From positions 12,693,938 to 12,757,937 of the forward strand of contig CM052358.1 of the NCBI GenBank assembly GCA_028551475.1: a stretch of 64,000 bases of DNA, in the 5' to 3' direction. The DNA comes from Casuarina equisetifolia. Its lineage: Eukaryota; Streptophyta; Magnoliopsida; Fagales; Casuarinaceae. The notes under the pieces are model-generated. The model saw only the letters and a program-made list of their open reading frames with translations, had not been told where the DNA came from and ran no database searches. The position numbers were made by a program, and so were the translations under genes. This document shows, piece after piece, positions 11,622 to 21,956 of this stretch. Each line of letters opens with the position of its first letter. The stretch's first letter is position 1.

Positions 11622-12831
11622 TGATAACTTTATTTTTATAGAGTTATTTTACTTAGTTTTAGGCAATAAATAATACAATGCTTATAAGAAAATATTTGAA
11701 TTTCTCTTTATTTACTTGAATTTGCCTTGTTTTTGTAGCATAAAGAGGCATGGAGAAAAAGGAAAAGCATAGAGAAGTTGATGTTTATTATATGGTTAAA
11801 ATATCAAGATCAAGAAAATCAAGATGGGCTTGGACTTTAGATTTTTCATTGTTATTAGGTTTTCTAATTATTTAGAAAACCTAGTCATATTAGGAGTTCA
11901 AAGCCCAATCAATATAAAAGTTTAAAACCCAATTGTCTTGGGTTTCCAAAAACTCACTTTTACTAAGATAAGAGATAGGTTTAAACCTAAACCTTATTTA
12001 AGAGAAGAGAAGAGGCAAAAGAAGAGGAGGAAGAAATTGAGCACAACTCAAGGTTTTCTTGAAAAGAAGACAAAAGGGTGATAGATTTTTTGTTCTTGGA
12101 TTCAAGATGCCTTCTTTAATTCTTATTATTTTTTCTCCTCATTATTTCTTTATGTTTTAGTTTACTTTTGTTAGAGCTACAATGTAACCTAATTATGATG
12201 GTATGACCTTATGATTATTATGTTCTGCAGGATGTTTGTTTATGTGAAGTTGCATATTACTGTGTTTAAGGCTTTTAAGTGATTAGCTACTACTTAAATG
12301 ATTTGATTTGCATGTTTGAAACCGATAGGAGATGATATGCAATTGCTTCTTGTAATATATAATCATAAATTAAATATTGATAAACATATACCATATTGTT
12401 TATGTGGCTTTCGGTGTAAATTGAGAATGTTCATAGTTCCTAATGCATTTGGTTTGTTTCAATTCACATATAGAGATATAGTGAATTAATGAACTAAGTA
12501 GGTTTGCTATACTTAGACATAGGATAGTGAATAAATTAAGAAATTTCGTCATCACATAGATATTATCCCTCTTGCAAGCATACATAATCTACATTAGTAC
12601 CTTATAGTTATGGTGAAATCAAATACTCTAACATGTTTTGCGTATTTAGTTTTATTAAATTTAATTGATTAGTTTATTCTTTATCAATTTGGATTTGTTA
12701 GATAAATTCTAAGAGTTATTCACCGTTAGTAATTAGTTGGTTTGGTAATCACCAATCTCTGTGGGACGATATCTTTCTTATCATTATATTACTTGTTTGA
12801 CTATTCACTTACATATAAATTTCACCGAACA
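11622..12831 (+). mobile_element. 3' LTR of the truncated Athila-like element
   Basis: Starts 'tgataactttatttttatagag' and ends 'tataaatttcaccgaaca'. These are the reverse complements of the ends of the minus-strand LTRs at 44,751, 53,235 and 4,248. It is preceded by a purine-rich 'ttaagtttgggagttt', the polypurine tract position. Length is 1,210 bp against 1,395 bp for the young element, and divergence is clearly greater, so it belongs to an older insertion of the same family. Confidence 0.87.
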
Positions 12832-13422
12832 AATAGCATGACTTGATATAGTTATATGGAATTAGTAAAGATAACTTCATTAGATAGCTTGTATGTAGGG
12901 ATAGACTTCTTACATTAGACGTAGTATTTCAATGGCTTCCCTTAATTGACTTATACTGTAGTTTCTGCGATTCTCAATTGAAAAGTAGGCAACACTTGTT
13001 TTTTTAGTGTACTTAGACTAGAAAATTTTGATAAAGTATTCTTGTACAACAAGGCATTTGTAGGAATATCAACAATTGGAATTCTAAACTACAATGGATG
13101 GTTAAAGTAACTATAAAAAAAAAAATTGGTTGCAAAGCTTTTTAAACTTTTTTTTCTAAGATTGTATGTATTGTATATCGTTTAAACAAAATCATAGATA
13201 TTTTCAAAATAAGATTATTGAAATACTAATTTTATTGACTAGAATTAGAAAAGTAGTAGATGGAAGAGCATCTTTATTTTGAAATATTAAACTTTTTCTA
13301 ATGAACATTTTATTATGTTATAGTTGGAGGATTCTCTTAGATAAATTGTAATACTAGGATATGCTCCTAAGCTTTTGTACTATTTTATTCTTTGATAAAT
13401 AAACTCACATATTTATAAAAAA
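12832..13422 (+). mobile_element. LINE A, 3' part and A-rich tail
   Basis: The sequence resumes the LINE where 9,970 left off, aligning with 34,300-34,906 of LINE B: 'cataacttcatt...', 'ttttttagtg(t)ac...ggact', 'tggatg(g/a)ttaaag', 'gaagagcatctttattt', 'aagcttttgtact...aataaactcacatatttataaaaaaa'. It ends in a short A run at 13,416-13,423. Directly after is 'atgacaatcttag' (13,423-13,435), matching 'atgacaatcctag' at 7,347-7,359 with one mismatch: a 13-bp target-site duplication that fixes both ends of LINE A. Confidence 0.85.
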
Positions 13423-15006
13423 ATGACAATCTTAGTAAGTACGTCACTACCTCTCTCTTTCTTTGTTCACACAGTGCTAACTTGATAGGTTTATATGGAA
13501 TGGCGAACGTTTTGCCATAAGTTTGTATGTATTTTATTTTTAGATTTTTATTTTTTTCTCATTTTGAGGGATTTCAGAAAAAAAATAATAGATATAAAAA
13601 GGAAGCCAATAAAACGGACCCTCGACTTTGAATATCAATAAGGCTAAAAAGCAATCAACTGGTCGGAAAACACAAGAACACGAGCACAAGGAAGAAAGAA
13701 CTCAGCATCAAGAGTGAGTCTGGAAGGACAGCCAGCCAGCAACCGAAGTAACTGAATATTTATCAATTAGTACCGAGGATGTCATACTTGAATTGCAAAA
13801 CTGAAGTATTAAACGCCAGAATTTGAAAATGTCCAGGTGTTAAGTGTCATACTGATTGTGAATTAGATAAAAATGAAGATATATTGACGATTTTAAAGTG
13901 TTTCAACTAATTATTTTAGATATGAGAAAATTTAATAAACCAGCCTTATGAATCATGATATCGTCGTACTGGTTCTTAAATACATACATTCCAAGTATTA
14001 TATATCAAGTGTCCCTATCTTCGTGAACAAGTCATGCGAATTTGAACTATCATTTGAATTAATTTTCTTATTTTCAGCATGGTATTGTTTGTATACTAAT
14101 TTACAGAGCTTCAGATGCATTGTGATGGGTTTTGCTTGTGCCCATGATCTTTATGTTGGCAATGATATGAAGTAGAACTTTCTTGTCAAAACACACGAAG
14201 AAAGACATGAAAAGTTTTTGCGGAGATGGGAAAAAAACCAAATTGGTGTACTCGTTGCTCCCATTTCGTCTAAAATAGTTGGTACTAGAATCTAAAGAAA
14301 ATGCTCCAAAACATAACAAAGTAACTATGCGTCTACTCTTCTCAGGTGGTGTGGGTAATTATCGACCCGATTTCTTGAGCATACCGCCTATCTTTGGTAT
14401 CTTAAATACGAAGTTTTCTTGGAACTCATGTGGAAAACATTAGAACTACTGTTGAGAAGTCCTTAGCTTGCATCTTCAGCCCGGCATAACTTGCCCGCAT
14501 TTGTTAAACATGGATTTTCATTAGAAAGAAAAAAACTAACGTGCTGTTGCATTTTATAACTTTTTAATCCTTCATGGTGGTCGTGCGAGAGGTTTCACGA
14601 TTTATCCTTGGGTTCCCTATTATAGTAGCACCCCAGAGCGGTGAATTAAGATGACGTAGGGGTTTCGTTAGCCAACTTTGAGAATGACGAACGCACTCTA
14701 ACGTCACCTGGCAAATGGCCTTTAGACCTCCATCTCCAAAAGTATAGGGTAACGGGTTGGTTAGGAGTATGAATTCCTTTGGATGCGTGGGAAAATGTAC
14801 CAGAAAAATAATGTACTGGATTTATAGAGAGAGAAAGCGGGAAAGAGGTGTGGAATACAGAAGCAATGTCACCTACAAACCTCCTATTAAAGAGCAGAAT
14901 ACATAACAATACAAAGTCTAATTAAAACACACATTCGAGGAATCCAAAACGGCGCACATTGTTTGCTACAAAACACCACTACTACGTGTTATCTAAACCT
15001 TGGGAG
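13423..15006. other. Right flank of copy A, then a gene-free stretch
   Basis: The first 60 bases continue duplicated segment copy A; compare 32,351-32,385. Beyond that, to the CEP pseudogene, there are only short chance frames. The stretch around 14,330-15,000 is less AT-rich than its surroundings, and lies downstream of the CEP locus on its coding strand. No gene, RNA or repeat could be supported there. Confidence 0.4.
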
Positions 15007-15289
15007 CTAAAAGTTGCGAGCGGAATGACCGACTCCTGGACTATGCCCTGGGGAGGTGGGGCGGAAAGCTTCAACGTATGCATTTGCACTTATAGGAACA
15101 TGGTGCAACTGGCCTTGGGCTTGCAACGGTTTTTCTAGGCTCTGTTGCAGTGCCTTTTGCTATTGGACTGAAGCAGCTTACACAAGTCGACTTCTTCCTT
15201 GGGTTTAAGTTTCTTCCTTCAATGAAAAGAAGTTAATGACAAAAAATGATAACTAAAACAAATAAGCAAATGCGACTAGCTTTGCCCAT
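15007..15289 (-). pseudogene. CEP peptide precursor, frame-broken but with intact CEP domain
   Basis: CEP precursors are secreted proteins cut to 15-residue hormones that plants use in root growth and nitrogen-demand signalling. On the minus strand an ATG at 15,289 opens 'MGKASRICLFVLVIIFCH', a typical signal-peptide start, then meets a stop. The same frame goes on to 'FIEGRN', the position of 'FIEGRR' in the intact paralogue at 36.5 kb. The C-terminal end is in another frame: 'EAFRPTSPGHSPGVGHSARNF' then a stop at 15,007-15,009. The 15-residue domain (15,025-15,069) keeps every key residue, including the hydroxylatable prolines and SPGVGH. The spacer carries further frame changes. A short unrecognised intron is a less likely alternative. 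Confidence 0.8.
15025..15069 (-). other. CEP hormone domain of the 15-kb locus
   Basis: Encodes AFRPTSPGHSPGVGH, matching the family form x-F-R-P-T-x-P-G-x-S-P-G-V-G-H. It is followed by SARNF and a stop, so it sits at the C terminus as in single-domain CEPs. Confidence 0.85.
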
Positions 15290-15340
15290 CTTAGAGGAGA
15301 AGGAAGAAGTGAGTGGTGAGAACCTACTGGGTACCGGTTG

Positions 15341-15351
15341 GTATTTAAAGG
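15341..15351 (-). promoter_or_regulatory. TATA-like box upstream of the 15-kb CEP locus
   Basis: The minus strand reads 'ctttaaatacc' about 55 bases upstream of the ATG at 15,289. It is a plausible TATA element, but it would leave a very short 5' UTR, so the assignment is tentative. Confidence 0.4.
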
Positions 15352-17339
15352 GTGATAAAGCCGCAGCATGCATGTGAGGGAAGCCCAAAATAAAAGAAAA
15401 AAAGTAATAAAAAAAGATAAAGGAAAGAAAGATTTCCAACTATGAGTCAAGCTTCCAGACCTGCAGTCGGCTAACCCTCTGCAAGAAGAATGCCATGGCG
15501 GAGCTGCAGGAATAGCTTATACAATAGAATTGCATGAGGAAAAGCAACTAAAAGGACTAAGCAAAATAATATGCTTAAAAATAGTTAATGTCACTACTGA
15601 TATGTTGTATCTATTTAAACTTAATCTCGTATATGCATCCAAAAATAAAAAGTTAAACAGCTTAATTATTTAACTTTTTTTGTGTTAGTTGTCAACGTAA
15701 ACGTCAGTTATGTAAAAACCTAACAATCCAAAGGTGATATTTTAAAATGATTATTTTATTATAACTCGATTGTTAACATAATACAACAAGATTACAAAGA
15801 GCAGAAGAAAAAGGAGATTAAAATTATAGGAATAGGATCGTTCATCTAATATTGAGGTTTAATTCCTTATAATCTATAACTTTTAGATTTTTACAATATC
15901 TAATTCTACAGAAAATTAAAAACGAAAGAAAGAGAGAGACAAAGTAAAGAGAAATTAAAAGAAAATTTGAATTACAAAATAATGAGACATAAATAAAGAA
16001 TTTATAAGAATATCAACTTCTACGATATTAGTTTATATTTGTCCTCAAATATTGAGTAACGGTTTTTATTAAAAATAAAAAAGGTTCCGCACTTTTCTTT
16101 TTTCCTCTTTTTCGTAGACTGCTGGTTCCAAGTGAGTGTTTGCGTGAAAAATAACGATGAAGATGGCTTTAATGAACAAAAATTCAGTTCTTTCGTACAA
16201 AACCTATTAGGAGGACTGCACATTATGGGATTCCCTTTGTCCTCTACAACTTCTAAGCTGTGGAAGAGTAGAAAAAGTACTGTAAAAACTTAAAAAGCTT
16301 CCCGGCAGACACTTCAAGGAATCTAGCTACATAGCTGCTAAATAAATTCCCAAGGATATCCATCATTTTAACTTTTGCGGCGTGGCATATATTTTTCACT
16401 CTACAACTTGACGTATGTAATATAAATGTATATCCTATATTTTCCGAAAGGATAGAAAACAGTATATTGGAAAAAGGAAAGCAGGAATATATCATCCCAC
16501 GATAGTGACTTCCAGATTCCGCTTAAAAAACAAAGAAAAAAAAAAGGAAGCAAAGGAAGAGACAATATTAATGTTGCCGTCTATATATATATAGAGAAGA
16601 TATTTATTTAATTATTTGAATTCAACGTTAACAACTGAATTAAAAAAGTGGAAGTTTCAAGACTGTTATGTTCTCAATTTAGAAATAAACAGAAGTACTG
16701 TAGCTTCCACGTCAGCATTGCTACGTTAGCACTTGTGATCAAGAGCCACTTTAGTATTCACCTTGGTAATCTGCTCACCAGGTCGCGTTTCCTTCTCCAG
16801 AATATACAAAAGTAAACCTTCCTCTTCAGTTGTCAAGCAGTCATCTCCAGCGAGCATATCCCAAAATCAATGGAATCTGCTGGCGTCAACTTCAATGTAT
16901 ATATCTGTGTTTCTTTGTAAATCTTTTAGTTTAGGTTGTTAAGATTCAAGCCCTAACTAATCAACATAGCAAAAAAGAATTCGCAAATCCATAATGAATC
17001 AAGGTAAAATCTTTTGTATTACTAAGCTTAACATTGAACACCACTGATGGCTATGCTATCACTACCTTATGCTACCAAAAGATTATCGTTAGATTAGGGC
17101 TACAACTAAAAGTTGAGCTAATAACAAAGGAATATTGAATATCTAGGTATTTGTCTATTTTTTCAAGACCCATTGTAATTGCACTTATGTCTTTTAAAGT
17201 CTTTTTACAACTCATTTTCTATCTTGTGAAAATTTACTTTATCTCTATTCTCCTAGAAGTTTTATTCAATCTCTCTCTTAAGTAATGTGAGTTGAGTTGG
17301 GTCATAACAATCCCTACCTTATAAAATAACTCTTGTTCT
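15352..17339. other. Gene-free AT-rich stretch
   Basis: Nothing with recognisable coding potential. There is a short TA repeat near 16,580-16,594. At 16,869 an ATG opens a 16-codon frame, too short and without a family match to call. Confidence 0.4.
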
Positions 17340-18340
17340 TAAGGGTGTTTCTTTTGTGCAAGACAAAAGTCCTATATTAAAAATATAATCTCTTATTGTG
17401 AAACATAAATACTAGAAGTATCCCTTCAATACTTGAGATAGTTTTTGGGTTAAGCCTTTGAGCATTTTAATATGATAATGGAGTCCAAGTTGAATTTATT
17501 TCACCTTGTACAACCTTGAATACAATGTTGGTTAGTGTACAAGGGCATGTATGTAGTACAAAAGTCACATATCAAAAGTATAATCTCTTCTAATAAAAGT
17601 TAAATATAGAAAATATTTTTTCAATATTTGAATTAACTTTTGAGTTGAGTATTTGAATATTCTAACATTTCCTTTGAGTATGAAAAACTTTGGGATTTCT
17701 ATTTTCATTTCATTCATCAATTAATTTGTATTACATGGTTTTTGTAGATGAATAGATTTGAATTTGATTTGTTTGAATCAAAATGAGATAGGATTCAATA
17801 AAAGCAAGATAAGATTGAATTATGATTAGAATTGAGATAATTTTCCAACTGCCATTTTTCGAGGAGGGGATGTTTTATATTGTGCAGAAGACTCGTGTGC
17901 CTAGGGTAGACATGTCCCTAGGCGCTAAGACTACCACTGACTTGGTAATTCTTAGATGGTGCTAACTCAAATGGTGCTGTGGCATTGTCCACTAATACCT
18001 GCAAGAAAGTTGTAAATTATGCAGCATTGATCTTGGAGTTGACCTTTGATATTCATCTTAGCCTTTCCAACAATAATGGTTCTACTTGGACCTCCAATAA
18101 GGCAGCTTCTCCCCCTTTTGGAATTTTAGTTAGTTTTTCGTTTCACCTTTAAATACAATGGCTGTTGTGTGCAAAACAAATGTCCTACCTAGAAAGATAA
18201 AATCTCTGAAATCAACTTCAAATCAAATAAGAACTTTCCAATGCTTTAGTTAGCTTTTAGCTTGAGCTTTTGAGCCTTATGACATGATATCAGAGCTCAA
18301 ATTGACTCTAGTTACCTGGTACAACTTTGCGCTCAGTGAT
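17340..18340 (+). mobile_element. LTR/TRIM-like end fragments (at least two related copies)
   Basis: Two stretches, 17,355-17,530 and 18,165-18,350, share the same order of motifs. Each has 'caaaacaaa(a)gtcct', 'ataatctct', 'tttt(g/a)ggttaagcctttgagc' or its equivalent, a PBS-like stretch, then 'ttgaattt..ttcaccttgtacaac' or 'ttgactct.gttacctggtacaac'. In the second, 'tgatatcagagc' at 18,285-18,296 is one base away from the copia/TRIM primer-binding sequence complementary to initiator tRNA-Met. A third, partial copy lies at 17,555-17,665. This is consistent with decayed LTR ends of a TRIM or copia family. Confidence 0.5.
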
Positions 18341-18995
18341 GTTTGGTATGTGGAGAAGTGTGCGAAAGATAGGACTCCCAATAAAATTTCAAAGATAAAG
18401 CATCAGTGAAAGGCGAACTCTTTAACCCTTATGTTACTTTTGGACGGAGCCTTTGAATGTTCAAACAAGTTTTTCTACTTGGATTGTTCCATTCACTATA
18501 ACAATCTCCGAAAACGTCGTATGCTTGGGGGCGTGCAGGCTTCGCGCACATTCAATGGAAGCCGTCATTAAATGTGTCGATTTTATCATATGTGTCGGTT
18601 GATTTTATCATCGAACTGTAATTGACTAAGAATCTTCTTGTTTATTGGAACTACGTTGTACTGATCGAATTTTAATGGCATATACGCGTTTCTTTTTCGA
18701 ATCCCATTAATTAATTTGAAAGTGTCTGCTTGCATGCACGCATGTTAGAAAAGGGGGTGTGGGAGGGGGGTAGAGATGCAATTACTTTACTTCGTTATTC
18801 CATTTATGCAGGAGACGCTTTTTAGATGACAGCTACTCAGTAAGTTTACTATAACCAATCTCCATGTGGTGGAAGCTAAAAGAACTAATTTAAGAAACAA
18901 TGTCTTTGCCCTTTGCCATCTTGATAGCAATGTCAATGGCCAAATATTAAATATCCTAGTTCTACTGTACATGCTATGCATTTGGTTCAGCCGTT

Positions 18996-19290
18996 GTTTT
19001 GAAGAACATGGACAACACCAGGGTTGTGTCTTGGAGCTGCGCGCTGGAAATCATCTTCCAACTCTATAATAGAATTTCTAATATCAGGCAACCTAATGTC
19101 TTTGATTGAACGTTCGATTCATGAGATGGAAAATACACAAAAGCCAAGCTGTTGCCTGGTAGTGTAGGTCGACAATCATCTTTGCACCACCACCTGACCT
19201 TAACTTCACTGGTTGCCTTTCCCAAGCTAACCTTAACTTCACGGCACGCAGCTAGCACAACAACAAGAAACGTCTCATACAGTTGGGTAT
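18996..19290 (-). pseudogene. Decayed CEP precursor with two CEP-like segments
   Basis: On the minus strand a long frame (19,064-19,408, 114 codons) contains a hydrophobic 'YETFLVVVLAACREVKVS' stretch like a signal peptide. About 25 residues on comes 'KDDCRPTLPGNSLAFVYF' (around 19,127-19,183), which fits the CEP start D-D-F-R-P-T-x-P-G-N-S but not its end. Just past that frame's stop, in another frame, is 'EDDFQRAAPRHNPGVVHVLQN' (18,996-19,058), matching DDFRP-x-x-P-G-H-S-P-G-V-G-H-S-L-R-N at most positions. Key residues are lost in both (Cys for Phe, Gln-Arg for Arg-Pro), so this is a relic. I infer a multi-domain ancestor or two merged relics. Confidence 0.5.
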
Positions 19291-19489
19291 AGCTCGGATG
19301 CTTTCCTTGAAGGAACAGAATTGAATGGTCTTGTTGAATGAAATAATGAGATGCCTCACGGAAAATTAGATCAATGGAGAGAAGTGGAAGGATAGGCCCT
19401 ACGAGCAAACCCTACATAAGTGCTATTAGAATCTTAGCCTCTAGTTATTCTATAAACCAAAAAGATGGATTATAATCTTAAATTGGATG

Positions 19490-19800
19490 GTTCAGAAGTT
19501 ATATACATTAAAATTATCTTTTTTAGTTTGCATTTATTGTATATGGGTAAAACAAAATAGAAGACAATTTTAGAATAGAATAGTTGATATGTCACTCTTA
19601 TTGGTTAAAGTAGGAAAAATTATACAAAGAAAAGTTTCTGTATTTCAAAATATAAAATCCTAACAATGAGATATTATTTTGAGTGAAATTAAAAACTTTC
19701 AACCTCTATCTTTTTATAATTTTTGTAATTATTGTAATATTGGGATATGCTCATATACTTTTATATACTACTTTTTATTATTATAAATTTACATTTTTAC
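19490..19800 (+). mobile_element. LINE tail fragment, family A
   Basis: Aligns with the last 300 bases of LINE B (34,610-34,900): 'ttagnttgnntttattntatatggntaaaac', 'agaatagnntnttgatat', 'attgtaatattgggatatgctc' and an A-rich end. Divergence is high. No coding potential remains. Confidence 0.6.
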
Positions 19801-20880
19801 CAAAAGAATTAACTTTTGAAAGAGTAATTTAATCCAATTTATTGATCTTTCTCCGTAACCAATTTTCATCCCTTGATATTACTTTTTGTTCTGTACCTCT
19901 CAACCAATTAATTAACCTGCAAATAATAAAAATTAGAGTGAAACAGCTATATACTGACACCAACTTGCTGTACAGCTTATCATTTAAAATAGTACCTTTT
20001 GAAGCTTAAAGGTTGGCCCTTTGACTGTGTGATGTCCTGAAATTAGGCTGAAGAGTTGTTAAATTGCTTAAAGGTTTGTGAAGATGAAAATCTAGTCAAT
20101 CAAATTCTACTTTGGCAAGCTAGATTGAAGAACTAAGATATGTTAATCTAGGACAACCATAATGAGGTTAGCTGACTTGACCCCACTCGATATAATTGCA
20201 TCAGAAAGTCAGGGATTCTCTGCACGGTTTACCTAAAGATGTAAAATATCATATCTCGATGGCTGGTGTATAAGCTCAGATTCTTTTTAATGGAAAATTA
20301 AAGAAAGCACACCCGCCCATCGTACCCAAAAAGAAAAAAGGAGGCCGTACTGGACACTCTATTTTGAAAGTCTCAGGTTATGGATTCCAAGCATGCCAAG
20401 ATTGTTTGTCCTTGTAGAAGATTCATCTTTCTCGAAACCTCTTTACAGTTCATCACATTATAATAAGTTTTAGGCATACAATTTTTCATTCTGGTATTTG
20501 TTAACGTTTCACCGGTCTTTACTGGCGTTTTTGAAATTTTTGTCACACCACCACGCTTTTCCTCTTCGGTATCGATGTCTCTAAGTATTACTTTTATTAA
20601 TACAGGTCCTGATGACGTGAAGTGCATTATGATTAATGTTAGGATATTATCTTTTTTCTTGTTCTTAATATTCTTATCAGAGTCTTAATCCAAAAATCAA
20701 TTAGAGAGTAAGGTACCTTTCTTCCTTATAAAGATGATTCCTAAACAAATAAACACGTACGTTTTTTGTTACATCCTTCTTAATATGTTGTTTGCAGCCA
20801 CCATAAATTGTTAGAAATTTCTTTCTCTAGCAAACCATTATGGGTTGTTGGCTTCATGCATAAAAGATGCTATTTTTTTT
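19801..20880. other. Gene-free stretch with one unassigned open frame
   Basis: An 84-codon minus-strand frame at 20,373-20,627 has a hydrophilic, Lys/Glu-rich predicted product with no family I recognise. It lacks supporting context and may be chance. The rest is AT-rich with no repeats of note. Confidence 0.35.
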
Positions 20881-20884
20881 TCTT

Positions 20885-21250
20885 TTTTCTGTGAAAAAGT
20901 AAGCTTGCATTAATAGAATTTAGTGTGTAGAAGCAAAGGGTATAGCAAAATATTACAAAAGTTATGAAATTTAAGAAAAGCTAAATGTTGGAAGTTTCTA
21001 AATGTCACTTAGAATGACATTTTCCTTGAAGAATTTTAGATTTCAAAATAAAAAAGCTCTCTTTTGTATATTTTTTTACAAATTTTTTTCAAGAAGATTA
21101 AGGTGTTAGTTGTTTTGCTTTACAAGTGTTTGTATTACATTTAGCCCACATATAATAACTATAAGCTAAAAAATGTATTTTAAGAAGTTTTGTAGTCAAA
21201 TTCTTTTTTTTTAGTTACTTTGATAATCTATTGTAGTTCTTTATTTCATA
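20885..21250 (-). mobile_element. LINE-like 3'-end fragment, family B (copy 2)
   Basis: Second copy of the repeat at 3,540-3,880, in the same orientation and over about 350 bases. Shared landmarks include 'attacaaaagtta', 'gttggaagtttctaa', 'gaatgacattt', 'ccacatataataa' and 'ttttaagaagttt'. Both are AT-rich and non-coding. On the minus strand the sequence ends in a short A-rich tail. Confidence 0.5.
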
Positions 21251-21956
21251 TGTTAATATGATCTTCCAAATCATTTTTGTTCATGTAAATTCAAAAAAAG
21301 TGATGACTCCTATTTTCTATGTGAGACTAACAGAAATTATAATATATGTTAATTGAAGATAATTATCTTATAATTTCTTGTATTATAGAAAATCTATTTT
21401 AAAAAATGGAGATTTAATAAAATTATGTTTGCTAATGTTATTGGTCTAACTTAGATCAACATCTCCTCATCAACTAGTCAAAGGTCCTTATAAAGTTTTT
21501 TGTAGTAACAAGTGGACATGAAGAGAATTGAGATAATAGTGGGCCTTAGTTTGAAGAGGTCTCTTCAATTCCATGCCATAAAACCTATGATATCAAGTAT
21601 CATTATTGGAGTTCTTTTGTATTTTTTACTATAAATCCACTTATCCTATAATGAAGAGTCTCAAGAGACTTTATTCCTAAGTGAAAGACAAGATTTCATC
21701 AATCAAGGAGTGCCACCTATAAATTATAACAACTTTTTGCAACAACTTTGAAAAATTTTCAATACAATTTTTAAGTCTAAATAATGATATTGTAACTGAG
21801 CAATTTTGTATTTCATTTGGTGATAGATAATATCTAACATTTCATTAAAAAAAAAAAGAAGTTTGGTAGCCTTAATCTCCCTTCCTTCTTTGATGAATAA
21901 ATTGTTTTTAAAGCTACTTTATGAGATTTTCAAACATAGAGATGCTAGTTTTTAAA

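Larger units (their letters stand above)
9971..12831 (+). mobile_element. 5'-truncated Athila-like Ty3 element inside LINE A
   Basis: From about 9,985 the sequence matches the post-integrase region of the complete element at 44,751-54,629 read on its coding strand: 'agtttggctgaaaactataaaacaag' and 'ttcttgggaggcaacccaagc' correspond to 47,680-47,735. It runs on through non-coding sequence, a GAA-rich microsatellite and a purine-rich tract to a single LTR at 11,622-12,831. The 5' LTR, gag and pol are missing. LINE sequence lies on both sides, so it inserted into LINE A and then lost its 5' portion, with a few tens of bases of LINE also gone. Confidence 0.85.

Noticed and set aside
16869..16916. 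An ATG with a short frame 'MESAGVNFNVYI' after a TATA-like region
   Set aside because: Sixteen codons, no family match and no downstream exon that could be supported.
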